Shown piece after piece: positions 12,782 through 18,807 of a stretch of 18,807 bases of DNA. The translations under genes and the position numbers were made by a program. The notes beneath the pieces are model-generated. The model worked only from the letters and a program-made list of their open reading frames with translations, searched no databases and was not told the origin of the DNA. Source of the stretch: Candidatus Manganitrophaceae bacterium (lineage in GTDB: Bacteria; Nitrospirota; Nitrospiria; SBBL01; Manganitrophaceae). The stretch lies in the NCBI GenBank assembly GCA_004297235.1, contig SCUR01000282.1, forward strand, positions 1 to 18,807, read 5' to 3'. Numbering within the stretch: the stretch's first letter is position 1; each line of letters begins with the position of its first letter.

Positions 12782-14668
12782 TTAATTAAGCCGATAGGGG
12801 AGAAATAGGATAAAGGTCGATCCTTTTCCGAACTCGCTTTCGACGCGGATCTCTCCCTTTAAAAGATCGACCAGCTGCTTCACGATGGTGAGGCCGAGGC
12901 CGCTCCCCTCAAATTTGCGTGTCGCGGCGGAATCGATCTGATGAAACGCCTCGAAGATTTTGGGAAGATCTTCCGGCTTGATTCCGATGCCGGTATCTTT
13001 CATTCGAATTTCGACCCCTCCCCTTTCAGGTTGATCGGCTGTTTCAACCGTGATCCCGCCTTGGGGGGTAAATTTGATGGCATTGGAGAGAAGATTCACC
13101 AGGACCTGCCGTATTTTGTTGGCGTCGGATTGAAGGACCGGAAGCGGCCGATGCTCATACCGGGAATAAAGCGCTCCCTTCTCCAAGAGCGGCTTCAGCC
13201 TGGACAAGATATCTTCGAGAAGCGCAGGGAGATCGACCGGTTCCGTCTCGACGGAGAGTTTTCCCGATTCGATTTTAGAAAAATCCAAGAGATTATTGAT
13301 CAGGTTTAAAAGCTCGTCGCCGTTTCGAACCACCCCTTCCAGTGCCGATTTTTGATCTTCGCCGAGGGGGCCGTAAATTTCTCCCAATATAAGATGGGTG
13401 TAGCCGAGGATGGCGTTCAGCGGGGTTCGCAGCTCATGGGAGACATTCGAGACAAGTTGCGACTTGAGGCGGCTCGCCGCTTGCGCTTCGATCGTTTTTC
13501 GCCTCAGCTCCTCTTCCATTCGCTTGCTCTGGATCGAAAAAGCGACGTGGCCGGCGATCGTTTGCGTGAGCTGCACCTCCTCTTCAAGGAAGGGATGCGG
13601 GGTGTCGTAGTAAACCATAAACTTTCCCAGCAGCTGCCGCTGATAGACCAATGGGAAAAACCCCAGCGCCCGGATTCCCTCGTGGCGAACGACTTCGCGA
13701 AGAGGGTCCTCCAGCGGAGCGCGGTCGATATCGGGAATACAGACCGGCTCCGGATCGGGGGTGTCGGGCCGCCAGGGGGAGTGCCCTTCCACCGCGCCGC
13801 GGTAGGCCTCCGAGAGCCCGACCCACGACTTAAAACGCATCACCTGATCATCATCCGCCAACAGAATGGCGGCGCGATCGGCCCCGACCAGCTGAAGAAT
13901 GGTGTCGAGCGAGGCCTTGTAGATCTCTTCGAGCGCCTCCGCGCGATTGACCCGGTTATTTAACTCGTAAATTTGCCGCAGCCTTCTGTAGCGTTCCCGA
14001 TCTTTGCGCTCGGTCTGTTGATGGGCTTTCGTCAGCTCCGAAAGCATCAAATTCAATTTGCCCGCTTCGGAGGGCCCGTCCAGAATCAGAGAGGCTTCAT
14101 AGAACGGATTGGGGGAGACCTGCGGACCGAGAATCACCAGCGGGTGGGTGCTTAAGGAAGTTTCGACGACCGCGGCGGGGAGCCGGCTGCGGCTGTACTG
14201 ACAGACGATCCGTCCCGGAAAGCCGGGGACGAAGATCCGGTTGATGGTCGCCTCCCAATGTTTTAACCGCGCCGCGCTGATATCGGGTCCGAGCGTCCAG
14301 GTCATCTCGACCGCAAATCGAATTCCGCTGAATCCGGCCGAAAGCGCCGCGTCGATAAACCGGCGGACCTGGGCCGCTTTTTTCTCGGAATCGAGCTCGC
14401 CCGGCTGACGCCACTCTTCCCGTGTCCAAAGAAGGAGCGCGCCCCGATTTCTTTCCCTCGCGACGTCGACTCCGCCCGACTGAAGGGCGCCGGTCACCTG
14501 GTCGACGGTCTGATCATCCGCAATGTAGATGCACTGCTCCCCGGTTTCTAAACCCTGTTTGATGAAAGGGACCAGGGCCGGCATCTGCTCGGCCGGGTCC
14601 TTTTCATAAATCAGGCAGAGATGGTCTCCGTCCCGCAAACTCAGTATCTGTTCGGTTAATTTGTTCAT
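12782..14668 (-). CDS. Orphan hybrid-sensor histidine kinase: MEDS, GAF, HisKA, HATPase
   Basis: A 628-aa soluble sensor kinase with no membrane segment. Residues about 8-175 match the MEDS (DcmR-type sensory) domain, with LRDGDHLCLIYE (11-22) at its start, as in many methanogen, methylotroph and Nitrospirota sensors. A coiled linker (about 205-245) leads to a GAF domain (about 245-385). The HisKA dimerisation domain holds the phospho-acceptor H411 in SNVSHELRTP. The ATPase domain shows the N box NLLSNAIKFT (525-534), G1 DTGIG (558-562) and G2 GSGLGL (588-593). There is no receiver domain and no response regulator nearby, so its partner is elsewhere. The ATG at 14668 has GGAG 7 nt upstream and a good promoter at 14697-14726. 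Confidence 0.93.
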   Translation of the reverse strand: MNKLTEQILSLRDGDHLCLIYEKDPAEQMPALVPFIKQGLETGEQCIYIADDQTVDQVTGALQSGGVDVARERNRGALLLWTREEWRQPGELDSEKKAAQVRRFIDAALSAGFSGIRFAVEMTWTLGPDISAARLKHWEATINRIFVPGFPGRIVCQYSRSRLPAAVVETSLSTHPLVILGPQVSPNPFYEASLILDGPSEAGKLNLMLSELTKAHQQTERKDRERYRRLRQIYELNNRVNRAEALEEIYKASLDTILQLVGADRAAILLADDDQVMRFKSWVGLSEAYRGAVEGHSPWRPDTPDPEPVCIPDIDRAPLEDPLREVVRHEGIRALGFFPLVYQRQLLGKFMVYYDTPHPFLEEEVQLTQTIAGHVAFSIQSKRMEEELRRKTIEAQAASRLKSQLVSNVSHELRTPLNAILGYTHLILGEIYGPLGEDQKSALEGVVRNGDELLNLINNLLDFSKIESGKLSVETEPVDLPALLEDILSRLKPLLEKGALYSRYEHRPLPVLQSDANKIRQVLVNLLSNAIKFTPQGGITVETADQPERGGVEIRMKDTGIGIKPEDLPKIFEAFHQIDSAATRKFEGSGLGLTIVKQLVDLLKGEIRVESEFGKGSTFILFLPYRLN

Positions 14669-14696
14669 ACAAGATCTCCGAAAAATCCCTTTTTAT

Positions 14697-14726
14697 ATTA
14701 TAAAAAAAGTCAATTCGGAAATTCAA
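14697..14726 (-). promoter_or_regulatory. Putative sigma70 promoter of the histidine kinase gene
   Basis: TTGAAT (14721-14726) and a perfect TATAAT (14697-14702) are 18 bp apart on the minus strand. The predicted transcript would begin about 22 nt before the start codon, just ahead of its GGAG site. Confidence 0.6.
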
Positions 14727-14757
14727 GCGGGTGGGTTCTTGGGTCGTGTTCTCATTT

Positions 14758-14833
14758 GTGTCATTGCGAGTGGAGCGAAGCAACCTCTTTCTAAACCGGA
14801 TTGCCACCTTCCCTTCGGTGGCTCGCAATGACC
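14758..14833. repeat. Dispersed inverted repeat with GTCATTGCGAG ends
   Basis: The ends form a perfect 11-bp inverted repeat, GTCATTGCGAG (14760-14770) with CTCGCAATGAC (14822-14832). Inside are GGAGCGAAGCAACC and GGATTGCC, degenerate versions of the GAGCGAAGCAATC/GATTGC core, and a small hairpin CCACC-TTCCCTTC-GGTGG. This pattern is a well-known dispersed intergenic repeat seen in many environmental bacteria. It carries no coding sequence. Only one copy is in this window. Confidence 0.75.
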
Positions 14834-14978
14834 AGGACAGGGCCGGTTCTCTATGCGTGCGTCGGCGGGGCATGAATTGAAATTTGTGCGAGAGGGTATT
14901 TAAAGAGTCAAGCTCCTGGGTTCCCGCTTTGATCCAAGAGATCGATCTGAAACGGCGACGATCGTGGTGAAGCAGTTT

Positions 14979-15506
14979 CTACTTCTCCGAGAGGCTTTCC
15001 AGTCCCGCTTTGGCGCAGGCCTCGTCGAGATGCCCGCCGGGCGCCCCGCCGACGCCGATGCCGCCGATTAATTCCCCTTCGATTGCAATCGGCAGCCCGC
15101 CGGCGAGAATTAAGATCCTTTCATCCATGTCGCGCAACCCCTGCAACTCGGGCCGCTCTTTGATCATGTTGGCGAGCTCGGAGGTGGGGCGTCCGAGGCT
15201 CGCGGCGGTGTAGGCCTTCTTTGTGCTGCTTTGCAACGTGTGCGGTCCCGCGCCGTCGGCGCGAAGAAGCGCCTGGGTGTTCCCGCCCCGATCGACGACG
15301 GCGACGCTGACCCGGTATCCATCCTCCATGCACTTCTTCAGGGCGGCGCCGGCGACCTTCACGGCGAGATCGAGCGGGAGATGAGATTGCTTGGGGAGGA
15401 CCGTCGGCGCGGCGCCGAGAAGAAAGAGGGAGAAAATCGGCGCGATCAAGAGCGCAACGGTTCGGTGATGACGCAGATTCGTTTTCGAAGGGGGGATGAA
15501 CGGCAT
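14979..15506 (-). CDS. Exported HbpS/GlcG-family heme-binding-like protein (DUF336)
   Basis: A 175-aa protein with an N-terminal signal or anchor (basic NLRHHR then hydrophobic about 18-33) followed by a GlcG/HbpS domain (about 45-175). Family landmarks are VAVVDRGGNTQALLRADGA (about 69-87), KKAYTAASLGRPTSEL (about 96-111) and LAGGLPIAIEGELIGGIGVGGAPGGHLDEACA (from about 134). Well-studied members bind heme or cob(II)alamin and help resist redox stress. The ligand here is not evident. The ATG at 15506 has GAGGAG 5 nt upstream and starts 11 nt after the pirin stop codon, so the two genes are almost certainly co-transcribed. A TTG at 15521 would lie inside the pirin stop region and is not preferred. 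Confidence 0.85.
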   Translation of the reverse strand: MPFIPPSKTNLRHHRTVALLIAPIFSLFLLGAAPTVLPKQSHLPLDLAVKVAGAALKKCMEDGYRVSVAVVDRGGNTQALLRADGAGPHTLQSSTKKAYTAASLGRPTSELANMIKERPELQGLRDMDERILILAGGLPIAIEGELIGGIGVGGAPGGHLDEACAKAGLESLSEK

Positions 15507-15517
15507 GGGGTCTCCTC

Positions 15518-16372
15518 TCAACGGATAAAGGTTCCTTCGCGGAGCTCTCGGAGGGTCTCTTCAATTTCTTCCCGGGTGTTCATCACAAAAGGGCCGTACC
15601 GGGCGATCGGCTCGTTGAGCGGCCGGCCCGAGACCACCAGAAAGCGGGCGCCGCTCTCCCCGGCGCGGGCGGCGATGACGTCGCCGTCGTCGAGGATCAA
15701 CATGCTCGGCGCCGAAGCGGCGGCGCCGCCGGTCCCCTCCGCGATCCCGAACGTCCCCGCCCCCTCGAAGAGATAGACGAAAGCGGCGTGACCCCGGGGA
15801 ATCGACCGGCGGAACTCTCCATTCGCGGGGACTGTGACGTCGAGATAGGTCGGGGCGGCGGCGATATCGGTGACCGGTCCGCGAACGGCGCCGACCTCTC
15901 CCGCGATGACCCGAATCGTCACCCCGTTCTCTCCGGTCCAGACCGGGATCTTGGCGGCGGAAATATCTTGGTAGCGCGGCGCGGTCATCTTCAGTCGCGC
16001 CGGAAGATTGACCCAGAGCTGAAATCCGTCGAGCCGCGCACTTCGTTGCGGCATCTCTTCGTGCAGGATGCCCCGTCCGGACGTCATCCACTGAAGATCG
16101 CCCGGCCCGATCGTTCCGGCATTTCCGAGGGTGTCGCGGTGGCGGACCGTTCCGGCGAGCATATAGGTTACCGTCTCGATCCCGCGGTGAGGATGCATCG
16201 GGAATCCGGCGAGGTAGTCTTCCGGGTTGTCCGATCCGAAATGGTCGAACAATAAAAAAGGATCGAGCTCGCCCAGTGTGCGGGTGGCGATGCTTCGCTT
16301 CAGCAGCACCCCCGCCCCTTCCATCACCGGCTGCGGGGTAATGATTGTTTTGATCTTTCTGGCCTGATCCAT
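15518..16372 (-). CDS. Pirin-family cupin protein
   Basis: A 284-aa two-cupin protein. The metal ligands of pirin are present: FPMHPHRGIETVTY (H60, H62) and GRGILHEEMP (H104, E106), suggesting a single Fe site. Bacterial pirins have been reported as quercetin dioxygenases, regulators of pyruvate metabolism, or stress proteins, so the role is open. The C-terminal cupin (about 190-270) lacks obvious metal ligands. The frame reaches 16462, but the ATG at 16372 with GGAG 4 nt upstream gives the usual pirin length and start. It is translationally close to the HbpS-like gene downstream. It probably forms a two-gene operon, and possibly a longer one from OsmC across a 179-bp gap. Confidence 0.93.
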   Translation of the reverse strand: MDQARKIKTIITPQPVMEGAGVLLKRSIATRTLGELDPFLLFDHFGSDNPEDYLAGFPMHPHRGIETVTYMLAGTVRHRDTLGNAGTIGPGDLQWMTSGRGILHEEMPQRSARLDGFQLWVNLPARLKMTAPRYQDISAAKIPVWTGENGVTIRVIAGEVGAVRGPVTDIAAAPTYLDVTVPANGEFRRSIPRGHAAFVYLFEGAGTFGIAEGTGGAAASAPSMLILDDGDVIAARAGESGARFLVVSGRPLNEPIARYGPFVMNTREEIEETLRELREGTFIR

Positions 16373-16439
16373 ATTTCTCCGTCTCTTTGGATGTGGGGCC
16401 GGCGCTAAAAGATGTCTTTGATTCCGGATCTTCCCCTTC

Positions 16440-16538
16440 GGTGCGCCATGCCCCCGCCCCATCTTACTCGATCTGACACGGGAGCGGTGCTGGGGACTTC
16501 CTGTTTGTTCTCAGGCCCGCATCCTTGGTGCGCCATGC
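16440..16538. repeat. Pair of 12-bp direct repeats GGTGCGCCATGC, 87 bp apart
   Basis: GGTGCGCCATGC occurs at 16440-16451 and again at 16527-16538, in the pirin-OsmC gap. The two may mark one unit of an 87-bp element plus the start of a second. There is no coding potential between them. Confidence 0.5.
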
Positions 16539-16551
16539 TTATGCCCGTTTT

Positions 16552-17001
16552 TTATCGACTTTCTACGGTCACCTCGGTGGTGACCGAGTTTGCGATGAAG
16601 CAGCCGCGGTGGGCCTGGTCGTGAAGCGTCTTCAACTCCTCCGGCGTCGGTTTCTTCTCCCCGGAAAAGGCGATCTTCGGCCGCAAGGTGACGCGGGTGA
16701 TCGCGAGCTTTCCCTGCGCATTCTTTTCCAGGATGCCGACCGCGTCATCGTGATAGGAGTCAATGACGAACTGCTTTCGGGCGGCGACGGCGAGGAAGGT
16801 CAACATGTGGCAGCTCGACAGCGCCGCGACCAGCGCCTCTTCCGGATTGACGTAGCTCGGATTGCCCTGATAGTCGGGGGCGGCCGAGGCCGAGAGTTTC
16901 GCCCCGCCGGGGAAGGTCCAGAGATGATCCCGGTTGTACTCCTGATAAGAGAACTGTTCGGTCTCCCGCTCCCAATCGATGGCCACCTGATATTCAGACA
17001 T
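16552..17001 (-). CDS. OsmC-family peroxiredoxin-like protein
   Basis: A 149-aa OsmC/Ohr-type protein. Both redox cysteines are present: C64 in SSCHMLTFL and C134 in HRGCFIANSV. The Glu at 54-55 (NPEEALVAAL) matches the conserved Glu before the first Cys. Such proteins reduce organic hydroperoxides using thiols and act in the cytoplasm. HRGCFIAN and LSSCHML place it with the general OsmC group, rather than clearly with OhrA. The ATG at 17001 has AGGA about 7 nt upstream. A TAAAAT-like tract lies just ahead of it, but no good -35. It follows the TPR gene across a 110-bp gap with hairpins. Confidence 0.92.
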   Translation of the reverse strand: MSEYQVAIDWERETEQFSYQEYNRDHLWTFPGGAKLSASAAPDYQGNPSYVNPEEALVAALSSCHMLTFLAVAARKQFVIDSYHDDAVGILEKNAQGKLAITRVTLRPKIAFSGEKKPTPEELKTLHDQAHRGCFIANSVTTEVTVESR

Positions 17002-17031
17002 GCTTCATCCTTTTATTTTATGTGGGTGCCT

Positions 17032-17108
17032 GTCCGGCGGACCCAAAGAGCGGGTCCTCCGATGCCCCCACGCCCCGGCTGGTCACCGGCAGAGCCGGAT
17101 GTCCAGCC
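17032..17108 (-). terminator. Hairpin cluster after the TPR gene; possible terminator or attenuator
   Basis: Just after the TPR stop codon, GGCTGG and CCAGCC (17077-17082 and 17103-17108) enclose an inner CCGGC/GCCGG stem. A second perfect 6-bp hairpin GGACCC/GGGTCC lies at 17039-17057 and overlaps a GTCC/GGAC stem at 17032-17042. There is no T-tract, so a classical terminator is not evident. Confidence 0.35.
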
Positions 17109-17111
17109 TCT

Positions 17112-18779
17112 TTATGGCGTCGCTTCCGTTTTTGAGGGGGCGGCGGAAACATTTGAGTCGTTTGGCTTCGACAGCTTCTCCAGGAAGATCTTCGCTTCCG
17201 CCAATTCGGTCCGGCGGCTGTTGGCCTCGCCGGCCACCGCCACCAACTTCTCGTAGTAGGTTCGCGCCGCTTCGAAATTCTCCGCGCGCTCGGCGGCGCG
17301 GGCGGCGCCGTAAAGGCCGTTGAATCGATTCGGGGAGCTCTGGAGCGATTTTTCAAATTCGATGAGCGCCTCTTTCGGCTCCCCGACCTCCAAGAGAAGA
17401 TCGCCCAACATCTCTCGCGCCGGAAAGATCGGGCCGGGGGTGACCGGATGTTTCTCCAGGGAGTCTTCCAGCTCGGCCGCCGTGCGCATGTGGATTAGCG
17501 CCTGATCGTGTTTTCCATCGGTGTATTCGGCCCAGGCCCCCGCCGCTTGGAGGAGGACTTCCACCTGATTCGCCCAGTAGCGATCTTTTGATTCGACCAG
17601 GCCGTCGCGGACCGACTTCAAAACCTCCAACTCGCCGCGCGCCTCGATGATCCGATGGCTTCGGGCGGCGCCGACGGCGCGGGCGAAGTAGGTGATCGCC
17701 TCGGTATAGGGGTAGCGGCTCCGTTGAGCGGGAAGGGCCATCGCTTCCGACCAGCGACGCCGCTCCAGCACGTAGCGCGCCGGAATCGCCGCCTGTGCAT
17801 AGGCGGCGGTCAGGCTCTCCTGTTTTGCTTTGGGAAGAAAGGAGAGGTCGTTCACGATCCCCTTCGCCTGGAGATCGTCCCCCTTTTGGAGATAGGCATA
17901 GACCAGATAATCCATCGCATGCAGCCGCGGGTCGGGATTGTCCTTCATTTTTGATTTTGCAGCGGCGTCGGAGGCGCGGTTCGAGGCGATCGCCTCTTGC
18001 CAGAGCCCCAGCCGGATGAACGTATGAGAGGGCATGTGAAGGGCGTGCGGAACCGACGGGGCAATCTTCGCGTAGGCCCGCGCGGCATTCAGCCCCATCG
18101 ACGCCAGCTCCGGCGAATCGGTGGCATGGATCAGATAATGAATCACGCCGGGATGCTCCGGCGTCTCGGCCAGGATCGGGTTGAGGATCTCCGCCGCCTT
18201 CTTCTGATTCGCGTGGGTCTTGTCGGCCGGGGAGGCCGTCCCCAGCAGCGAGAGCGCGTAAAAGATCGCCCCTTCCCGGTCGTCCGGATATTTTTGATGG
18301 AGCTGCTCCATCGCTTTTTCATAAGCGACGGCGCGTGCGGCATGATCGACCCGGTCGGAGTCGTGATAGAAGGTCTCGACGGCGGCGAGATAGGCTCTCT
18401 CCCGCTCGCTCTTGCTGCCGAGCTTCTTGGCCCGGGCGGCGAAGGTCCATCCTCTTCTCAAATCGGCGGCGCTCGGCGCTTCCCAAAGGGGATGATAGAA
18501 GCTCATTGCGATCCCCCAATATCCCATCGCGCAGTTGGGATCGGTCTGAATGACCGAGGTAAAGGCCCGTTCCGACTCTTGATACCAGAAGGAATGCAAC
18601 AGGGCGATTCCTCGATCGAACGATTTCTGAACGCTTTTTTTGCAGGAGACCGGAAACGCGGCCTCGCCGATTTTCTCCGGCGGCGCCGCCGGCTTTTTCC
18701 CTTTCTTTTGCGCCTCGGCGACCGACGTCGAGAGGAGCGCAATAAAAATCACAAAAAGAAAAAGAGAAATCCGCTTCAT
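17112..18779 (-). CDS. Exported TPR-repeat protein with conserved His motifs
   Basis: A 555-aa protein with a clear signal peptide (hydrophobic about 5-19, probable cleavage after AEA near 23) and helical repeats throughout. TPR-like units are visible at about 57-90 (FDRGIALLHSFWYQESERAF, then PNCAMGYWGIA), 195-260 and 455-530 (EPKEALIEFEKSLQSSPN, then NFEAARTYYEKL). The middle holds IHYLIHATDSP (213-223) and HALHMPSHTFIRLG (245-258), a pattern conserved in a family of exported TPR proteins of unknown function. Those His residues (H214, H218, H245, H248, H252) could bind metal. The ATG at 18779 has AAGGA about 5 nt upstream; the TTG at 18797 is less likely. The promoter is outside the window. 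Confidence 0.88.
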   Translation of the reverse strand: MKRISLFLFVIFIALLSTSVAEAQKKGKKPAAPPEKIGEAAFPVSCKKSVQKSFDRGIALLHSFWYQESERAFTSVIQTDPNCAMGYWGIAMSFYHPLWEAPSAADLRRGWTFAARAKKLGSKSERERAYLAAVETFYHDSDRVDHAARAVAYEKAMEQLHQKYPDDREGAIFYALSLLGTASPADKTHANQKKAAEILNPILAETPEHPGVIHYLIHATDSPELASMGLNAARAYAKIAPSVPHALHMPSHTFIRLGLWQEAIASNRASDAAAKSKMKDNPDPRLHAMDYLVYAYLQKGDDLQAKGIVNDLSFLPKAKQESLTAAYAQAAIPARYVLERRRWSEAMALPAQRSRYPYTEAITYFARAVGAARSHRIIEARGELEVLKSVRDGLVESKDRYWANQVEVLLQAAGAWAEYTDGKHDQALIHMRTAAELEDSLEKHPVTPGPIFPAREMLGDLLLEVGEPKEALIEFEKSLQSSPNRFNGLYGAARAAERAENFEAARTYYEKLVAVAGEANSRRTELAEAKIFLEKLSKPNDSNVSAAPSKTEATP

Positions 18780-18807
18780 CGTATCCTTTACATACAAAGA
18801 GGTTGGT

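Larger units (their letters stand above)
14669..14978. other. 310-bp intergenic region upstream of the histidine kinase
   Basis: The right part, near the kinase start, contains its promoter, followed by the dispersed inverted repeat. From 14834 to 14978 I see no open frame, hairpin terminator or convincing promoter. It is the 3' flank of the HbpS-like gene. Confidence 0.6.

Noticed and set aside
1..18807. CRISPR array, tRNA, rRNA, phage or transposase genes
   Set aside because: I saw no regularly spaced repeats, no cloverleaf or rRNA-like sequence and no integrase or transposase motifs; small RNAs cannot be excluded by eye.

Overview
The window looks like part of a chromosome from a mesophilic, moderately GC-rich, Gram-negative-type bacterium. 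Clues are a lipobox lipoprotein, Sec-type signal peptides, sigma70-like promoters, and dispersed inverted repeats of the kind common in Nitrospirota and deltaproteobacterial genomes. Nitrospirota is my tentative guess from overall protein style; no gene here fixes the taxon. I see no rRNA, tRNA, CRISPR array, phage, plasmid or insertion sequence, and most genes are ordinary housekeeping or accessory genes.

Layout. 1-1791: a PmtA/UbiE-like methyltransferase (cut by the left edge) and an HTH-metallo-beta-lactamase fusion, both on minus. The fusion is divergent from the ADP-glucose pyrophosphorylase gene glgC on plus. 3019-5353: glgC converges with a secreted cyclophilin, the two separated by a large hairpin built of GCGTNAG heptamers. 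Next come a 173-aa protein of unknown function on plus and a HAD phosphatase/phosphomutase on minus. 5354-9050: all minus, with a Ste24-like M48 membrane protease and a probable operon msrB, GNAT, SDR, GIY-YIG. The operon leader holds the C-terminal stump of a Cys/Met-metabolism PLP enzyme. 9100-10300: a small four-helix membrane protein (DUF4383-like, plus) converges with a GNAT acetyltransferase (minus). 10420-14702: a clan GH-A glycosidase lipoprotein, an SDR reductase and an orphan hybrid-sensor histidine kinase (MEDS-GAF-HisKA-HATPase), all minus. 14758-18807: a dispersed inverted repeat, then HbpS/GlcG-like protein, pirin, OsmC and a large exported TPR protein, all minus.

How they may work together. 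Several minus-strand genes fit peroxide, electrophile or redox handling (MsrB, two SDRs, OsmC, pirin, a heme-binding-like HbpS protein). They are interleaved with envelope functions (cyclophilin, M48 protease, TPR protein, glycosidase lipoprotein) and storage-carbon metabolism (GlgC, HAD). This is a functional impression, not a demonstrated pathway. Promoter-like hexamers with 17-19 bp spacing occur upstream of most transcription units and often settle the choice of start codon. I found no clear novel multi-gene system. The most noteworthy items are the HTH-MBL fusion, the PLP-enzyme stump ahead of msrB, the heptamer hairpin, the 19-bp-spacer promoter of the glycosidase gene and the His-rich TPR protein.
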